Positions 1-9,215 of a stretch of DNA of 64,000 bases are shown here, one piece after another. The notes below the pieces were generated by a model. That model saw only the letters and a program-made list of their open reading frames with translations, searched no databases and was not told the origin of the DNA. This stretch comes from JALZKA01 sp963715405 (GTDB lineage Bacteria; Actinomycetota; Thermoleophilia; Solirubrobacterales; 70-9). The translations under genes were made by a program, and so were the position numbers. The stretch spans positions 1,550,001 through 1,614,000 of the forward strand of contig OY970239.1 of NCBI GenBank assembly GCA_963715405.1. The letters are read 5' to 3'. The number at the start of each line of letters is the position of its first letter. Position 1 is the first letter of the stretch.

Positions 1-953
1 CCGTCTCCCGTCGCCGACGACACCGCGACAACGCGAGACGGCTCTGCGCCTACCGACTCAGCCAACTCCCCCACCCACTCGTCTGCGCCATTCGGGGGTA
101 ACAAGTCCAGCTTCGAGAAGGCGACTATTTCGGGCAGCTCCGTGAGTCCTGCGCCGTAGGCGTCAAGCTCGTCCCTGACCGTCCGATAGGCCTCGGCGGG
201 CTCGGGCGCCCCTTCTGGCGGGTCAACCTCGACGACGTGGACGAGCACTCGGCAGCGCTCGACGTGGGCCAAGAACTCATGCCCCATCCCCGCGCCCCCG
301 GCCGCCCCCTCGATCAAGCCTGGGATGTCCGCCAGAACGAGCTGGCGTTCCCCATCGTCGATCGTGCCGAGGATCGGGTCCACAGTGGTGAACGGATAGT
401 CGGCGACCTTGGGCCGCGCGTTCGTGAGCCGCGCAAGCAAAGACGACTTGCCTGCATTGGGCAGCCCCACTAGCCCGGCATCGGCGAGGAGGCGAAGGCG
501 AAGCTCGATCCACCCCTCTTGCCCCGGCAAGCCCTTCTCGGCAAAGCGGGGCGCCTGGCGAGTGGACGTCGCAAAGCGCTTGTTCCCGTGGCCGCCCGAG
601 CCGCCCGCCGCGACAACGGCGCTCTGGCCCGCCTCGACGAGGTCGTAGGAGGTGCCATCGATGCCCTCAGCAGAGGTCCCAGGCGGAACCGGGATCTCGA
701 GCGCCTCGCCTTGCGCCCCATGCCGGCGAGCGCCCTCGCCGTGCCGCCCTCGTCCCGCCCTGAAATGCCGAGCTATCCGAAGAGCCGCAAGATCACGCCG
801 GGACGGATCACAAACCAACACCACATCTCCCCCACGCCCACCATCCCCGCCATCAGGCCCACCACGAGGAACATGCGCCTCCCGGCGAAACGAAACCACG
901 CCGTTTCCCCCAGCACCCCCCTCGACCCAGATACGCGCACGATCGTGAAACAC
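1..953 (-). CDS. obgE: GTPase ObgE/CgtA, C-terminus cut by window edge
   Basis: Obg-family GTPase that works in late assembly of the 50S ribosomal subunit and in stress control. The glycine-rich Obg fold fills about residues 1-158 (it includes GGPDGGDGGRGG). The G domain then shows the P-loop GLPNAGKSS (about 163-171), switch and G3 DIPG (209-212), G4 SKLD (about 285) and the start of the G5 motif SSATGDG at the window edge. About 317 codons are visible and the stop lies outside. I chose the GTG at 953-951 because the protein then begins FHDRARIWVEGG, a normal Obg N-terminus. It follows rplU and rpmA on the same strand, the usual order. Confidence 0.95.
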   Translation of the reverse strand, partial: MFHDRARIWVEGGAGGNGVVSFRREAHVPRGGPDGGDGGRGGDVVLVCDPSRRDLAALRIARHFRAGRGRHGEGARRHGAQGEALEIPVPPGTSAEGIDGTSYDLVEAGQSAVVAAGGSGGHGNKRFATSTRQAPRFAEKGLPGQEGWIELRLRLLADAGLVGLPNAGKSSLLARLTNARPKVADYPFTTVDPILGTIDDGERQLVLADIPGLIEGAAGGAGMGHEFLAHVERCRVLVHVVEVDPPEGAPEPAEAYRTVRDELDAYGAGLTELPEIVAFSKLDLLPPNGADEWVGELAESVGAEPSRVVAVSSATGD

Positions 954-973
954 GCGATGAGTCTGGCAGCGAC

Positions 974-1063
974 TTAGGCGAGCTGCGAGAGGATCCGCTC
1001 GCGAAGATCAGGATCTAGCGACTCCTTGCGCAGTCCGCGAAGCGCGGCGATCGCCTCGAGCAT
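974..1063 (-). CDS. possible 29-residue ORF between rpmA and obgE
   Basis: A short frame starting at ATG 1063-1061 and ending in TAA at 974-976 fills most of the gap between rpmA and obgE. The peptide (MLEAIAALRGLRK at its start, DLRERILSQLA at its end) looks like one amphipathic helical hairpin with gene-like codon use. There is no strong ribosome-binding site and I recognise no family. It may be a real small protein translated with the ribosomal operon, or chance coding in a GC-rich spacer. Confidence 0.3.
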   Translation of the reverse strand: MLEAIAALRGLRKESLDPDLRERILSQLA

Positions 1064-1094
1064 GACGCGGCGGTCGCCCTCTGCAACGGTGCGA

Positions 1095-1349
1095 TTACTC
1101 CGCTTCGGCGACCGAGACGATGCGGCCCTTGCGGGCTGGCTTGAACTCGACCGTGCCGGGGCGCGTGGCGAAGATCGTGTGGTCACGCCCGATGCCGGCG
1201 CCGTCGCCGGGACGGAAGCGCGTGCCGCGCTGGCGCACGATGATCTCGCCCCCTCCGACCGCCTGGCCGGCAAAGACCTTGACCCCGAGCATCTTGGGGT
1301 TTGAGTCGCGTCCGTTCCTGGAGGAGCCGAGCCCCTTCTTGTGGGCCAT
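1095..1349 (-). CDS. rpmA: 50S ribosomal protein L27
   Basis: Ribosomal protein L27 (84 residues) lies near the peptidyl-transferase centre of the large subunit. The N-terminus MAHKKGLGSSRNGRDSNPK and the core GTRFRPGDGAGIGRDHTIFA are diagnostic. It starts immediately after the glycine-coding N-terminus without the extra cleaved leader seen in Firmicutes L27. Its ATG overlaps the rplU stop codon by one base (TAATG), so the two are probably translationally coupled. Confidence 0.97.
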   Translation of the reverse strand: MAHKKGLGSSRNGRDSNPKMLGVKVFAGQAVGGGEIIVRQRGTRFRPGDGAGIGRDHTIFATRPGTVEFKPARKGRIVSVAEAE

Positions 1350-1798
1350 TAGGCGTCCGCCTTCTTCTTCGCAGGCACCTTCTTGGCCGGAGGTTTCTTC
1401 GCTGCGGGCTTCTTTGCGGCAGGCTTGTCGGCCGGCTCAGCCTTCGCGGCAGGCCCCTTCTTCTCGGCGGGCTTGCGCGTCAGCATCTTCACGTCTTTCA
1501 CTTCGAGCTTCGTGAGCGAGGAGCGATGGCCTCGGCGCTTCCGGTAGCCCTTCTTCGCCTTGTATTTGAAGACCTTGATCTTCTCGCCGCGGAGGTGCTC
1601 GACCACCTCGGCCTCGACCTTCACCTTCTCGAGATCGGAGCCTCCACCGACGAACTTGTCGTCGCCCGAGAACATCACCGGGCGAAGCGTCACCTTTGCG
1701 CCCTCGTCGTCAGGCATGCGATCGACGACCAGCACCGTGCCCTTCTCGGCGCGGTACTGCTTGCCACCAGTCTCGACTATCGCGTAGGTCTCAGCCAT
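1349..1798 (-). CDS. rplU: 50S ribosomal protein L21 with long basic tail
   Basis: L21 binds 23S rRNA in the large subunit. Residues 1 to about 100 are the normal domain (MAETYAIVETGGKQYRAEKG at the start, KKGYRKRRGHRSSLTKLEV near its end). About 45 further residues form a low-complexity Lys/Ala/Pro tail with repeated KKPAAKK-like units, so the protein is 149 residues against the usual 100 or so. Such tails occur in actinobacterial L21 and are probably disordered and RNA-binding. It is the first gene of the rplU-rpmA-obgE group. Confidence 0.96.
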   Translation of the reverse strand: MAETYAIVETGGKQYRAEKGTVLVVDRMPDDEGAKVTLRPVMFSGDDKFVGGGSDLEKVKVEAEVVEHLRGEKIKVFKYKAKKGYRKRRGHRSSLTKLEVKDVKMLTRKPAEKKGPAAKAEPADKPAAKKPAAKKPPAKKVPAKKKADA

Positions 1799-1911
1799 GA
1801 GCAGCCGACGATTCTACCTAGGCGAAATAGCCGAGCTGAGCCACGGTTTTGGCGAGGCGATGTCGCTCGCGCCCGACTGTTGGGCGTGAACGACATCGGT
1901 CGAGACCGGCC

Positions 1912-3765
1912 CTACGCAGCCGGCGCCGATTCGTCCCGGGGGGTCGAGCGGCCCCGCCCTCCTCGCCTGCGGCGCTGCCTGGGCGCTGACTCGTCGCCTT
2001 CCTCGCTTTCAGCCGAGCGGTCCTCCTCATCGTTGCGCGAGCCGTTCTCGGAGCCCCCATCCACCAGCGACGCGCTCGCCTGGGAGCGCGCGACCTCGTC
2101 AATTCGAACCAGGCGGCGCTCGCCGACGAACTTGCCGCCGCCCGTCACCGAGACGATGTAGGAGTCAACTCGGGCGATCGCGTCGTCCGCCTCGTACATG
2201 TGCGGCTCCTCGATCGAGACGAGCACCTCGTCGCCCACCGCGAACGGGAGGGCGCGCCGCTCGATGTCCTCGCGGCTGCCCTCCTCGGAGACCTCGTAGG
2301 TGTCCACCGCAAGGGCATCGCCGCCCTCGAAGTGGAAGTGCTTCCCTGACTCCTCCTCGATCTCGTGAAGGCCAGAGCCCTCTTCGGTCAGCTTCGCCGC
2401 GACCCGCGGATTCACCCGGATCAAAAACGCCTCGGGCTCGGGCTTCTCGGCGACCAGCTCGCGGAGCTTGCGGATGACGTCGATCGCGACGGTCTCCTCG
2501 GAGAGGATCACGCCCTCTCCCTCGCACGTCGGGCACGTCTTCGTGAGGATCTCGCGCACGCCGTCAGTGACGTTCTGGCGCGTCATCTCGACCAGGCCGA
2601 GCGGCGAGATCTCCACCACATAGGTCTTCGTCTTGTCCTCGTCGAGCGCCTCGCGCATCGTTTTCAGGACCTGATCGCGATTGCGAGCCTTCGCCATATC
2701 GATGAAGTCGACGACGATGATGCCCCCGATGTCCCGCAGGCGAAGCTGGCGCACCACCTCCTCTGCCGCTTCGATGTTGACGCGCGTGATTGTGTCCTCA
2801 AGGCGGCCACCCTTTCCCCGGCCGGTGAAGCTGCCCGTGTTGATGTCGATGACCGTGAGCGCCTCGGCGTAATCGATCATGAGGTACCCGCCCGAGGGCA
2901 GGTCAACGCGCCGCGTCAGCGTTGAGCGCACAGCCTCCTCTGCGCCCTCGCGCTCGAAGAGCGGCTCGGCGCCGTCGTAAGTCTCGACCTTGTCCACGAG
3001 CTCAGGCGCGGTGCGCTGGAAGAAGCTCGTCACGCGTTGGTGCTGCTTCGGGTCGTCGATCACCGCCTTGTCGAATTCGGAAGGCAGGACGTCACGAAGC
3101 ACGCGAATCGAGAGGTCGGCCTCCTGGAAGACCAAGTCGGGGCCCTTCACCTCATCGCCGCGGCGCTCGACGACCTCGGCCAGCTTGTGGAGATAGTCGA
3201 GGTCGCGCTCGAAGTCCTCTTTTTGAGCGCCCTGGGCGGCAGTGCGAACGATGACGCCGCCGTCGCCCTTGTGGATCTTGTGGAGAAGCTTTCGCTGGCG
3301 ATCGCGTTCGGCGTCGGGAAGCCTGCGGCTCGCTCCGACGCCCGCTCCCTGCGGCATGTAGACGAGATAGCGCCCGGCGATCGAAAGCTGCATCGAAAGA
3401 CGCGCGCCCTTCGTCTTGAGCGGATCCTTCACCACTTGGACGAGGACCTCTTGCTTCGGCTTGATCAACTCGTCGATTCGCCGGCCCTTGCCGTGGCCGC
3501 GCCGCGGCACCTTCTCACCGCCGGGCAGGACGATCTCGTCGACGTGGAGAAAGCCGTTTCGCTCGAGGCCGATGTCGACGAACGCGGCCTCCATTCCTGG
3601 GAGGACGTTGTCGACGACCCCCTTGTAGATGTTGCCGACGATGGAGCGAGAGCCGCGGCGCTCTACATAGAGCTCGGCAACGCGCGACTTGGCGTTGCCC
3701 TTCTGCTCGAAGACCGCAACGCGGGTCTCGCCGGCGTCGACTGATACGAGAATCTTTTTCTTCAA
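1912..3765 (-). CDS. rng: ribonuclease E/G family endoribonuclease
   Basis: Single-strand-specific endoribonuclease that starts mRNA decay and processes rRNA and tRNA. Near the N-terminus is an S1-type RNA-binding segment (GNIYKGVVDNVLPGMEAAFVDIG is split here by insertions). The catalytic core carries the metal-binding stretch VIDINTGSFTGRG and GGIIVVDFIDMA (about residues 300-350), then the zinc-link motif CPTCEGEG. The C-terminus is acidic and ends in an Arg/Gly-rich stretch (QRRRRGGRGRS). At 617 residues it lacks the very long scaffold tail of enterobacterial RNase E. It ends 113 bases before rplU, the common order in actinobacteria. Confidence 0.93.
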   Translation of the reverse strand: MKKKILVSVDAGETRVAVFEQKGNAKSRVAELYVERRGSRSIVGNIYKGVVDNVLPGMEAAFVDIGLERNGFLHVDEIVLPGGEKVPRRGHGKGRRIDELIKPKQEVLVQVVKDPLKTKGARLSMQLSIAGRYLVYMPQGAGVGASRRLPDAERDRQRKLLHKIHKGDGGVIVRTAAQGAQKEDFERDLDYLHKLAEVVERRGDEVKGPDLVFQEADLSIRVLRDVLPSEFDKAVIDDPKQHQRVTSFFQRTAPELVDKVETYDGAEPLFEREGAEEAVRSTLTRRVDLPSGGYLMIDYAEALTVIDINTGSFTGRGKGGRLEDTITRVNIEAAEEVVRQLRLRDIGGIIVVDFIDMAKARNRDQVLKTMREALDEDKTKTYVVEISPLGLVEMTRQNVTDGVREILTKTCPTCEGEGVILSEETVAIDVIRKLRELVAEKPEPEAFLIRVNPRVAAKLTEEGSGLHEIEEESGKHFHFEGGDALAVDTYEVSEEGSREDIERRALPFAVGDEVLVSIEEPHMYEADDAIARVDSYIVSVTGGGKFVGERRLVRIDEVARSQASASLVDGGSENGSRNDEEDRSAESEEGDESAPRQRRRRGGRGRSTPRDESAPAA

Positions 3766-3773
3766 CGGTTAGC

Positions 3774-4994
3774 TCACCTCAGGAGCGGGGTGCCCCGCGA
3801 ACCTGAGGAGAGCTGCGACTGAACATGAATCGACTGGAGCAGTCCGAGCGCCAAGAAAGTGACGATGACGGACGAGCCTCCAGCACTCATGAGCGGCAAC
3901 GGGATGCCGGTGATCGGCGCAATCCCGATGTTCATGCCCACGTTGACGAAGATCTGGAACAAAAAGGCGACGGCTATCGAGCCGGCGATGATGGTCCCGT
4001 AACGGTTCTTCGAGAGCGTCATGATGCGCAGCGCCCGCCAGATGAGCAGGGCGTAAAGGGACAAAATGAACGCGGCGCCCATGAACCCGTAGCGCTCCCC
4101 CACGACCGCAAAGATGAAGTCGGTGTGGCGCTCGGGCAAAAAGCCGTCCCGCGTCTGCGTCGCCTCGTCCCCGCGGCCGGTTTTACCACCGGCGCCGACG
4201 GAGATCAGCGACTGATTGATTTGATAGCTGGTGTCTGCCGCGTCCTCGCTCGGCGAGAGGAAGGCGGTCAGGCGATCCTCCTGGTAAGGCTGAAGGATCG
4301 GCTGGTTGGCCGCTGGGGCCACCACCAGGACGACCGTCACGGCGAGCGCCGCCAGGGTGCCGATAGCGGCGATGTGCTGCCACGGCGTGCCGGCGATGAA
4401 GAGCACCGCGAAGGTGATGACCCCGTACACCAATGAGGAGCCGAGGTCGGGCTGTAGGAAAACGAGCGCGCCGGGGATCGCTCCCAGGCACACGATCCGG
4501 CCGGTCTTCCGCCACGACGATTCGCCTTGCGCGCGATCGATCACGACGGCCGCGAGGACCAGGATCAGGAGCACCTTGCCCAGCTCGGAAGGCTGGAAGG
4601 TGAAGAACGGAAGCTCGATCCAGCGGTGCGAACCGCGGGTTGCCTCGGCAAAGACGAAGACGAGACAGATCGAGAAGACCATCGCCGTGTAGATGCCGAC
4701 GCGAAGCTCGCGAAACCGCGAGTAGTCCACGCGCGCGACCGCCAGCATGAGCGCGATGCCCACTGTGGCGTAGATCGACTGGCGGATTACGTAGAAGTAT
4801 GGATCTCCGGGGACGTCCCCGGCCGTGGCCTCTCCGAGGGTGTAGATCGAGAATGCGATCAGGCCGATCGCCCCTAGGAGAAGGGCGAAATCAAGCCTCA
4901 GAATCCCCGCGCGCTCGAGCAGGCTCTCGCGCGGCTCGGCATAGGGCCGAGGCCGAGGCTGAACACGCGGCCTTGGTCCACTTACTACTGCCAT
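3774..4994 (-). CDS. rodA: RodA/FtsW-family peptidoglycan glycosyltransferase
   Basis: SEDS-family membrane glycosyltransferase that polymerises glycan strands during cell elongation, working with a class B PBP. The 406-residue protein has about ten hydrophobic helices after a short basic Pro-rich cytoplasmic leader. Family motifs include the segment HRWIELPFFTFQPSELGK and the late PLPLMSAGGSS. Its ATG overlaps the stop of mrdA upstream, so PBP2 and RodA are coexpressed. Next to mreC and mreD, the RodA (elongation) assignment is better than FtsW. Confidence 0.93.
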   Translation of the reverse strand: MAVVSGPRPRVQPRPRPYAEPRESLLERAGILRLDFALLLGAIGLIAFSIYTLGEATAGDVPGDPYFYVIRQSIYATVGIALMLAVARVDYSRFRELRVGIYTAMVFSICLVFVFAEATRGSHRWIELPFFTFQPSELGKVLLILVLAAVVIDRAQGESSWRKTGRIVCLGAIPGALVFLQPDLGSSLVYGVITFAVLFIAGTPWQHIAAIGTLAALAVTVVLVVAPAANQPILQPYQEDRLTAFLSPSEDAADTSYQINQSLISVGAGGKTGRGDEATQTRDGFLPERHTDFIFAVVGERYGFMGAAFILSLYALLIWRALRIMTLSKNRYGTIIAGSIAVAFLFQIFVNVGMNIGIAPITGIPLPLMSAGGSSVIVTFLALGLLQSIHVQSQLSSGSRGTPLLR

Positions 4995-6940
4995 TACTCA
5001 GCCACCACGGTACCTGTTGCGGGCGGCGGAGTCGCCGCCGCCTCATCGATCTGACGGCCAGATACCGAAAGGAATTTCCGTGCGTACTCCTCGAGGATCT
5101 GCTTGGCGGCGGGCGCCGCGCTATCTACGCCGAAGCCGCCCTTCTCGACCGTGTAGACCACCGCGACTTTGGGGTCGTCTGCAGGCGCAAGGGCTGCGTA
5201 CCACCCCTGGTCGTAGGGAACACCGTCCACGATCGTCTCCGCGGTTCCCGTCTTGCCTGCGATATCCACCGGGAACGAGCCGAAGACCGAGTACGAGGTA
5301 CCTTCCGGCTCCATCGCCGCCGCGACGAGCCCGTCCATGATGGGGCCACGCCACGACTCCGGGATCTCGACCTCCCCTGCCGGGGGCGGCGCGATCTCTT
5401 GGACGAGCTGGCCTTCGGGATCCTCGGTGCGAAGGCCGACGTGGGGCGAAACGATGGTCCCGCCGTTGCCGATCGCCGCGTATGCGACCGCAAGCTGGAG
5501 CGGCGCCGCGAGGAGGTCGCCCTGGCCGACCGAGAGGTTGATGTTGTCGCCGACCGACCACGGTCGGTCGGTGTCGCCGCTTTCGAACAGATCGTTTCGC
5601 CACTCGGGGGTCGGCACCCGGCCGAGCGCCTCACCGGGTACGTCCACGCCCGTGACGTCGCCCATGCCGAGGTCCATCGCCCAGTCCTGGATGAACTCCC
5701 CGCCTCCCTCGTCCATCGTCTCCTGAAGACGGGCACCGAGCGTGTAAAAGAAGACGTCTGAGGAGACTTTGAGCGCCTCGCGGAGGGCGATGGGCCCGAA
5801 GATCGCATCTCCGGCGTTGCGGAATTCCTGCGTGCCCACCTGATAGAGGCCATCGTCGTTGATGATCTCCGACGGCGTCAGCTTGTCCGCCTCGAGCGCC
5901 GCGAGCGCGGTGATCGGCTTGAAGGTCGAGCCCGTCGGATAGCCCGCGGCGATCGCGCGGTTGAAGGCAGGCGCTCCGGTGCCGGTGTCCTCCGGATCCC
6001 CGAAGACCTCCTTGGCGGTCGCCTCCGAGATCTCCGGCTTGGCGAGAACCGAAGGATCGAAGGTGGGAGCCGAGCCCATCGCAAGGATCTCACCGGTCTC
6101 TGTGTCGAGCGCCACGAACGCGCCGCTGCGGCCGATCAGGCCGTTCTCGCCCGCAGCCTGGAGATCGGAGTCGATCGAGAGCACCAGGTCGTTTCCCTGC
6201 GACGGCTGGCGCACGCTGGTCGGGCGGCCTGTCGGGGTGCCGGAGGCGTCGACCGCTACTCGTGTTGCGCCGTTCACTCCCCGAAGGACGCTGTCGTAGG
6301 TCAGCTCCACGCCGTCCTGGCCGATTTCGTCGCCGGGCGCGAGCTCTGCGTACTCGGGCTCTTCGAGTTGCTCGGCGCTCACCTCCTTCACGTAGCCCAG
6401 GAGATGAGCGGCGAGCGAGCCCTGCGGGTACTGGCGCACGTAAACGCGATCGACCGAGACGCCCTGAAACCGGGCCTGGTTCTCCCGCACGAAGAGGACG
6501 ACGCTGGCAGGCACGTCGCGCTGAAGGGTCACGGGGCTCGAGGGCAAAAGCTCGGTCTGCTCGTCGATCTCCTTGCGGACCTTCTCGAGGCCTAGGCCGG
6601 TGATCTGAGCGACCTCTTTCAGCACCTTCGCTCGCGCGGCGGGGTTCTCCGGCAGCTCGTCGCGGCGGACCTGCAGGGCTAGTGCGGTGCGGTTCGTGAC
6701 GATCGTCTCTCCGTCGCGGTCGAGGATGTCGCCGCGCGGAGCCTGCACGATGACCTCGCGCACGCGGTTTCCCTGCGCTTCCGCCAGGTAACGATCGCCT
6801 GAGAGCACCTGGAGGTACCAGAGGCGGAAGAGGATCACGCCGAAGGCGATAAGCGCGATGCCTCCGAGGATCGCGATCCTTCGCTGAAGCGCCGCGGGAT
6901 CGCGGCGTTCCTTGTTCCAGCTGCCATCGCCGAAGCTCAT
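4994..6940 (-). CDS. mrdA: penicillin-binding protein 2 (class B transpeptidase)
   Basis: Transpeptidase that cross-links peptidoglycan during elongation, partner of RodA. One N-terminal membrane helix (about 25-48) is followed by the PBP dimerisation region (APRGDILDRDGE) and the transpeptidase domain, with active-site SxxK in TGSTFK and the third motif KTGTAE. The 648-residue length is typical. It overlaps mreD by four bases at its start and rodA by one base at its end, forming a tight mreC-mreD-mrdA-rodA operon. Confidence 0.95.
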   Translation of the reverse strand: MSFGDGSWNKERRDPAALQRRIAILGGIALIAFGVILFRLWYLQVLSGDRYLAEAQGNRVREVIVQAPRGDILDRDGETIVTNRTALALQVRRDELPENPAARAKVLKEVAQITGLGLEKVRKEIDEQTELLPSSPVTLQRDVPASVVLFVRENQARFQGVSVDRVYVRQYPQGSLAAHLLGYVKEVSAEQLEEPEYAELAPGDEIGQDGVELTYDSVLRGVNGATRVAVDASGTPTGRPTSVRQPSQGNDLVLSIDSDLQAAGENGLIGRSGAFVALDTETGEILAMGSAPTFDPSVLAKPEISEATAKEVFGDPEDTGTGAPAFNRAIAAGYPTGSTFKPITALAALEADKLTPSEIINDDGLYQVGTQEFRNAGDAIFGPIALREALKVSSDVFFYTLGARLQETMDEGGGEFIQDWAMDLGMGDVTGVDVPGEALGRVPTPEWRNDLFESGDTDRPWSVGDNINLSVGQGDLLAAPLQLAVAYAAIGNGGTIVSPHVGLRTEDPEGQLVQEIAPPPAGEVEIPESWRGPIMDGLVAAAMEPEGTSYSVFGSFPVDIAGKTGTAETIVDGVPYDQGWYAALAPADDPKVAVVYTVEKGGFGVDSAAPAAKQILEEYARKFLSVSGRQIDEAAATPPPATGTVVAE

Positions 6941-7548
6941 GTACCCGCACCCCCCACGACCCGTCGCATCCGCGAGCCCGGCGTCCCGCGGCGGCGAGGC
7001 TCGGCCTTCCGGCGCCGGAAGACCGGGCGGCGCGCAGACGCCTCCTCGAGAACCAGCGCCGAGCGGAGGGTGCGACGGATCAAGGGATATACGGGGTAGG
7101 CCAAGAGGAACGCCAGGAAGCTCTGGACGATCGCTTCGCCGACGATCGCTCCGCTGACGGGCGTATCCACCCCGAGCGTGAGCTCCAGCGCCGTGAAGCC
7201 CGCAGCCGCAAGCAGCGCAAGCGCGCCGGTTACCGCCGCGGGCGCGAAGACGTTCTCGATCTCAAAGCTCTCGCGGTAGCGCCCTGCGAGATAGCCAACC
7301 GACAACAGCACCAGCGAGGAGACACCGAGGGTCTCCAGAAGCACCACGTCCAGGAGCATCCCCGCGGCGAATCCCGCAACGGCGCCGACCACGGCTCCGC
7401 CCAGAAGGCCGATCGCCGCAATCGCGACCGGAACCACGTCAGGGGTCGCGCCGAGGATCGAGATGTAGCTGAAGAACGCGACCTGGAGGAGGACCGCGAC
7501 GAGCACGATCAAGCCGAGCCGGACGTTGATCCACCGCGTAAGGATCAT
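6937..7548 (-). CDS. mreD: rod-shape determining protein MreD
   Basis: Integral membrane component of the elongasome, about five to six predicted membrane helices in 203 residues. Sequence conservation in MreD is low; the call rests on hydrophobic pattern, size, and position between mreC and mrdA with four-base overlaps on both sides. The last 35 residues are basic and cytoplasmic. No mreB is visible in this window. Confidence 0.88.
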   Translation of the reverse strand: MILTRWINVRLGLIVLVAVLLQVAFFSYISILGATPDVVPVAIAAIGLLGGAVVGAVAGFAAGMLLDVVLLETLGVSSLVLLSVGYLAGRYRESFEIENVFAPAAVTGALALLAAAGFTALELTLGVDTPVSGAIVGEAIVQSFLAFLLAYPVYPLIRRTLRSALVLEEASARRPVFRRRKAEPRRRGTPGSRMRRVVGGAGT

Positions 7549-8426
7549 TGGTCTATCCCTGGGCGCTCCGGCCCGCCGGTCAGGATCTGGACGTAGGTGA
7601 GCTCCGAGAAGTCGACGAAGGGAGTGACGGTCACCTGCTGGAAATCGACGCCGGCGGCGGACGCTTCGGTAACCGCTCCGACCGCGATCCCGCGGGGGTA
7701 CGCGGATGAGAGCCCCGTGGAAGGATCGGACCAGCCCGCGGTGACGACGTACTGGTCGTCCGAGACCTCGTCGTCATTGGACAGAAACTCTAGGACGAGC
7801 TCCTCCGGTTCGCCGGCGGTGGCAGAGACGATGCCCTGCGGCCCGCCCGGCTCGGCCACCTCAACCGAAACGCCGTTTCGCGGATCGGTGATGAGCTGCA
7901 CCTGGGAAGAGGCAGACGTCACCTGGCTCACGCGTCCCACGAGGCCATCTGCTGCAACCACGGCATCATCGACCTCGACGCCGTCCGCCGAACCCGCGTT
8001 CAGGCCAACGGTCGAGTTGACGAGGCTCGCCGATCGAGTGACGACACGAGCCGTGACCGGATTGAAGCCAAAGCCCGCCAACTCGTCCTTCTGAATGCCA
8101 AGGAGCCCTCGGAGCTCGTCGTTCTCCGCGTTCGCGACCTCGGCCTCGATGAGCTTCTCGCGGGTCTCGGCCAGCTCTTGGGCGAGCTCCTCGTTATCCC
8201 CGCGCGCCTCCCAGGTCTCGTCGAACCAGTCAATGGCGTCGCGAGCTGGCTTTAGCACTGCGTTCGCCACCGACTCGAGCGGCGAGAGGATCGTTGCCGT
8301 CGCCCGCTGAATCACGTGGAGCGGTCCCGACTCCGCCTCGGAGAAGTGCGCAGAGAGAAGAACCAGGGAGCCGACGATCAGGCCGACCAGAACGGCGCGT
8401 CGGCGTCGAACCTGCTTGCGATACAC
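7545..8426 (-). CDS. mreC: rod-shape determining protein MreC
   Basis: Bitopic protein of the elongation machinery that activates PBP2-RodA from the periplasmic side. A basic N-terminus (MYRKQVRRRRA) leads into one membrane helix, then a coiled coil (about residues 70-110, rich in Glu/Ala/Leu) and the beta-barrel domain with GLVGRVSQVTSASSQVQLITD. The start codon is GTG at 8426-8424. It is the first gene of the mreC-mreD-mrdA-rodA operon; the 147 bases upstream should hold the promoter. Confidence 0.93.
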   Translation of the reverse strand: MYRKQVRRRRAVLVGLIVGSLVLLSAHFSEAESGPLHVIQRATATILSPLESVANAVLKPARDAIDWFDETWEARGDNEELAQELAETREKLIEAEVANAENDELRGLLGIQKDELAGFGFNPVTARVVTRSASLVNSTVGLNAGSADGVEVDDAVVAADGLVGRVSQVTSASSQVQLITDPRNGVSVEVAEPGGPQGIVSATAGEPEELVLEFLSNDDEVSDDQYVVTAGWSDPSTGLSSAYPRGIAVGAVTEASAAGVDFQQVTVTPFVDFSELTYVQILTGGPERPGIDQ

Positions 8427-8561
8427 GGGCGTTCAGCCCGCCCCGGGATTTGGCGAAGGCAGCATGCGATGGATGGCGCGGGACCTCGATCCGATGGGCC
8501 GTCCGAGGTTTCGAGTGTAGCGCGGCTCCCGGAAGCCGCAAGCGTAAGTTGAGGGTGGCCG

Positions 8562-8597
8562 AAAACCCTAAGGCTATTCCTTCGCCTTAGGGTTTTT
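8562..8597. terminator. bidirectional intrinsic terminator overlapping the maf stop codon
   Basis: A perfect 13-bp stem (8562-8574 with 8584-8596) has a nine-base loop and is flanked by A and T runs, so it works as a rho-independent terminator on either strand. On the minus strand the left part of the stem codes for the last residues of Maf (KNPKAKE) and the stop codon lies at the stem edge. It separates the ndk-maf transcript from the mreC promoter region. Confidence 0.8.
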
Positions 8598-9215
8598 CGC
8601 TGCCTCGCCAGCCAGTGCGGGATGAAGCTCCAAGAGCACACGGATCGGTAGCCCGACCACGTTCGAGAAATCACCTTCGACTCGCTCGACCAATAGCGAG
8701 CCGAGCCCCTGGATTGCGTATCCGCCAGCCCTACCCCGCCACTCCTCGGAGTCGAGATACGCCGCGAGAGTGGATTCGTCGAGCTCGCGGAAGGCGACCC
8801 GCGAGCGCGAGACGCCCGATCGCTCCCTCAGGGGACCCCCGGGGATTCCGGCGGCGCGCGGCCCGATCAGGCAAACGCCGCTGAGGACCTCGTGCTCCCT
8901 GCCCGCGAGCGATCGAAGCCGTTCCTCCGCGGCGGCGCGGTTGGCGGGCTGCCCGAGCATGCGCCCGTCGAGGAAGACGTCGGTATCCACCCCGAGAACG
9001 ACGGCGTTGCCGGGCGATCCAGCGGCCTCAAAGCCCGCGACGGCCTTAAGGCGGGCGTTCTCGAGCACGAGGCTTTCGGGATCGGAGCCCTCATGAAGCT
9101 CCTCGACGTCCGGCTCGGCTGTTTCGAACTCGACTCCAAGCCAGCCGAGGATCTCACGGCGCCGGGGCGAGCGGGAGGCAAGGATGAGGCGCGGTGCTAG
9201 AGCTCTGGGAACCAG
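8574..9215 (-). CDS. maf: Maf-family nucleotide pyrophosphatase, non-ATG start
   Basis: Maf/YhdE-type dTTP/UTP pyrophosphatase. The conserved N-terminal motif LILASRSPRRREILG is visible just after the ndk stop, followed by GVDTDVFLDGRMLGQP and RVAFRELDESTLAAYLDS-type segments. The first in-frame ATG (9068) would remove the catalytic N-terminal motif, so it is wrong. No ATG or GTG exists upstream; the best candidate is CTG at 9215-9213, inside the end of ndk (protein begins VPRALAPRL). The start is therefore uncertain by several codons. The stop lies in the terminator stem. Length, about 205-213 residues, fits the family. Confidence 0.85.
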   Translation of the reverse strand: MVPRALAPRLILASRSPRRREILGWLGVEFETAEPDVEELHEGSDPESLVLENARLKAVAGFEAAGSPGNAVVLGVDTDVFLDGRMLGQPANRAAAEERLRSLAGREHEVLSGVCLIGPRAAGIPGGPLRERSGVSRSRVAFRELDESTLAAYLDSEEWRGRAGGYAIQGLGSLLVERVEGDFSNVVGLPIRVLLELHPALAGEAAKNPKAKE

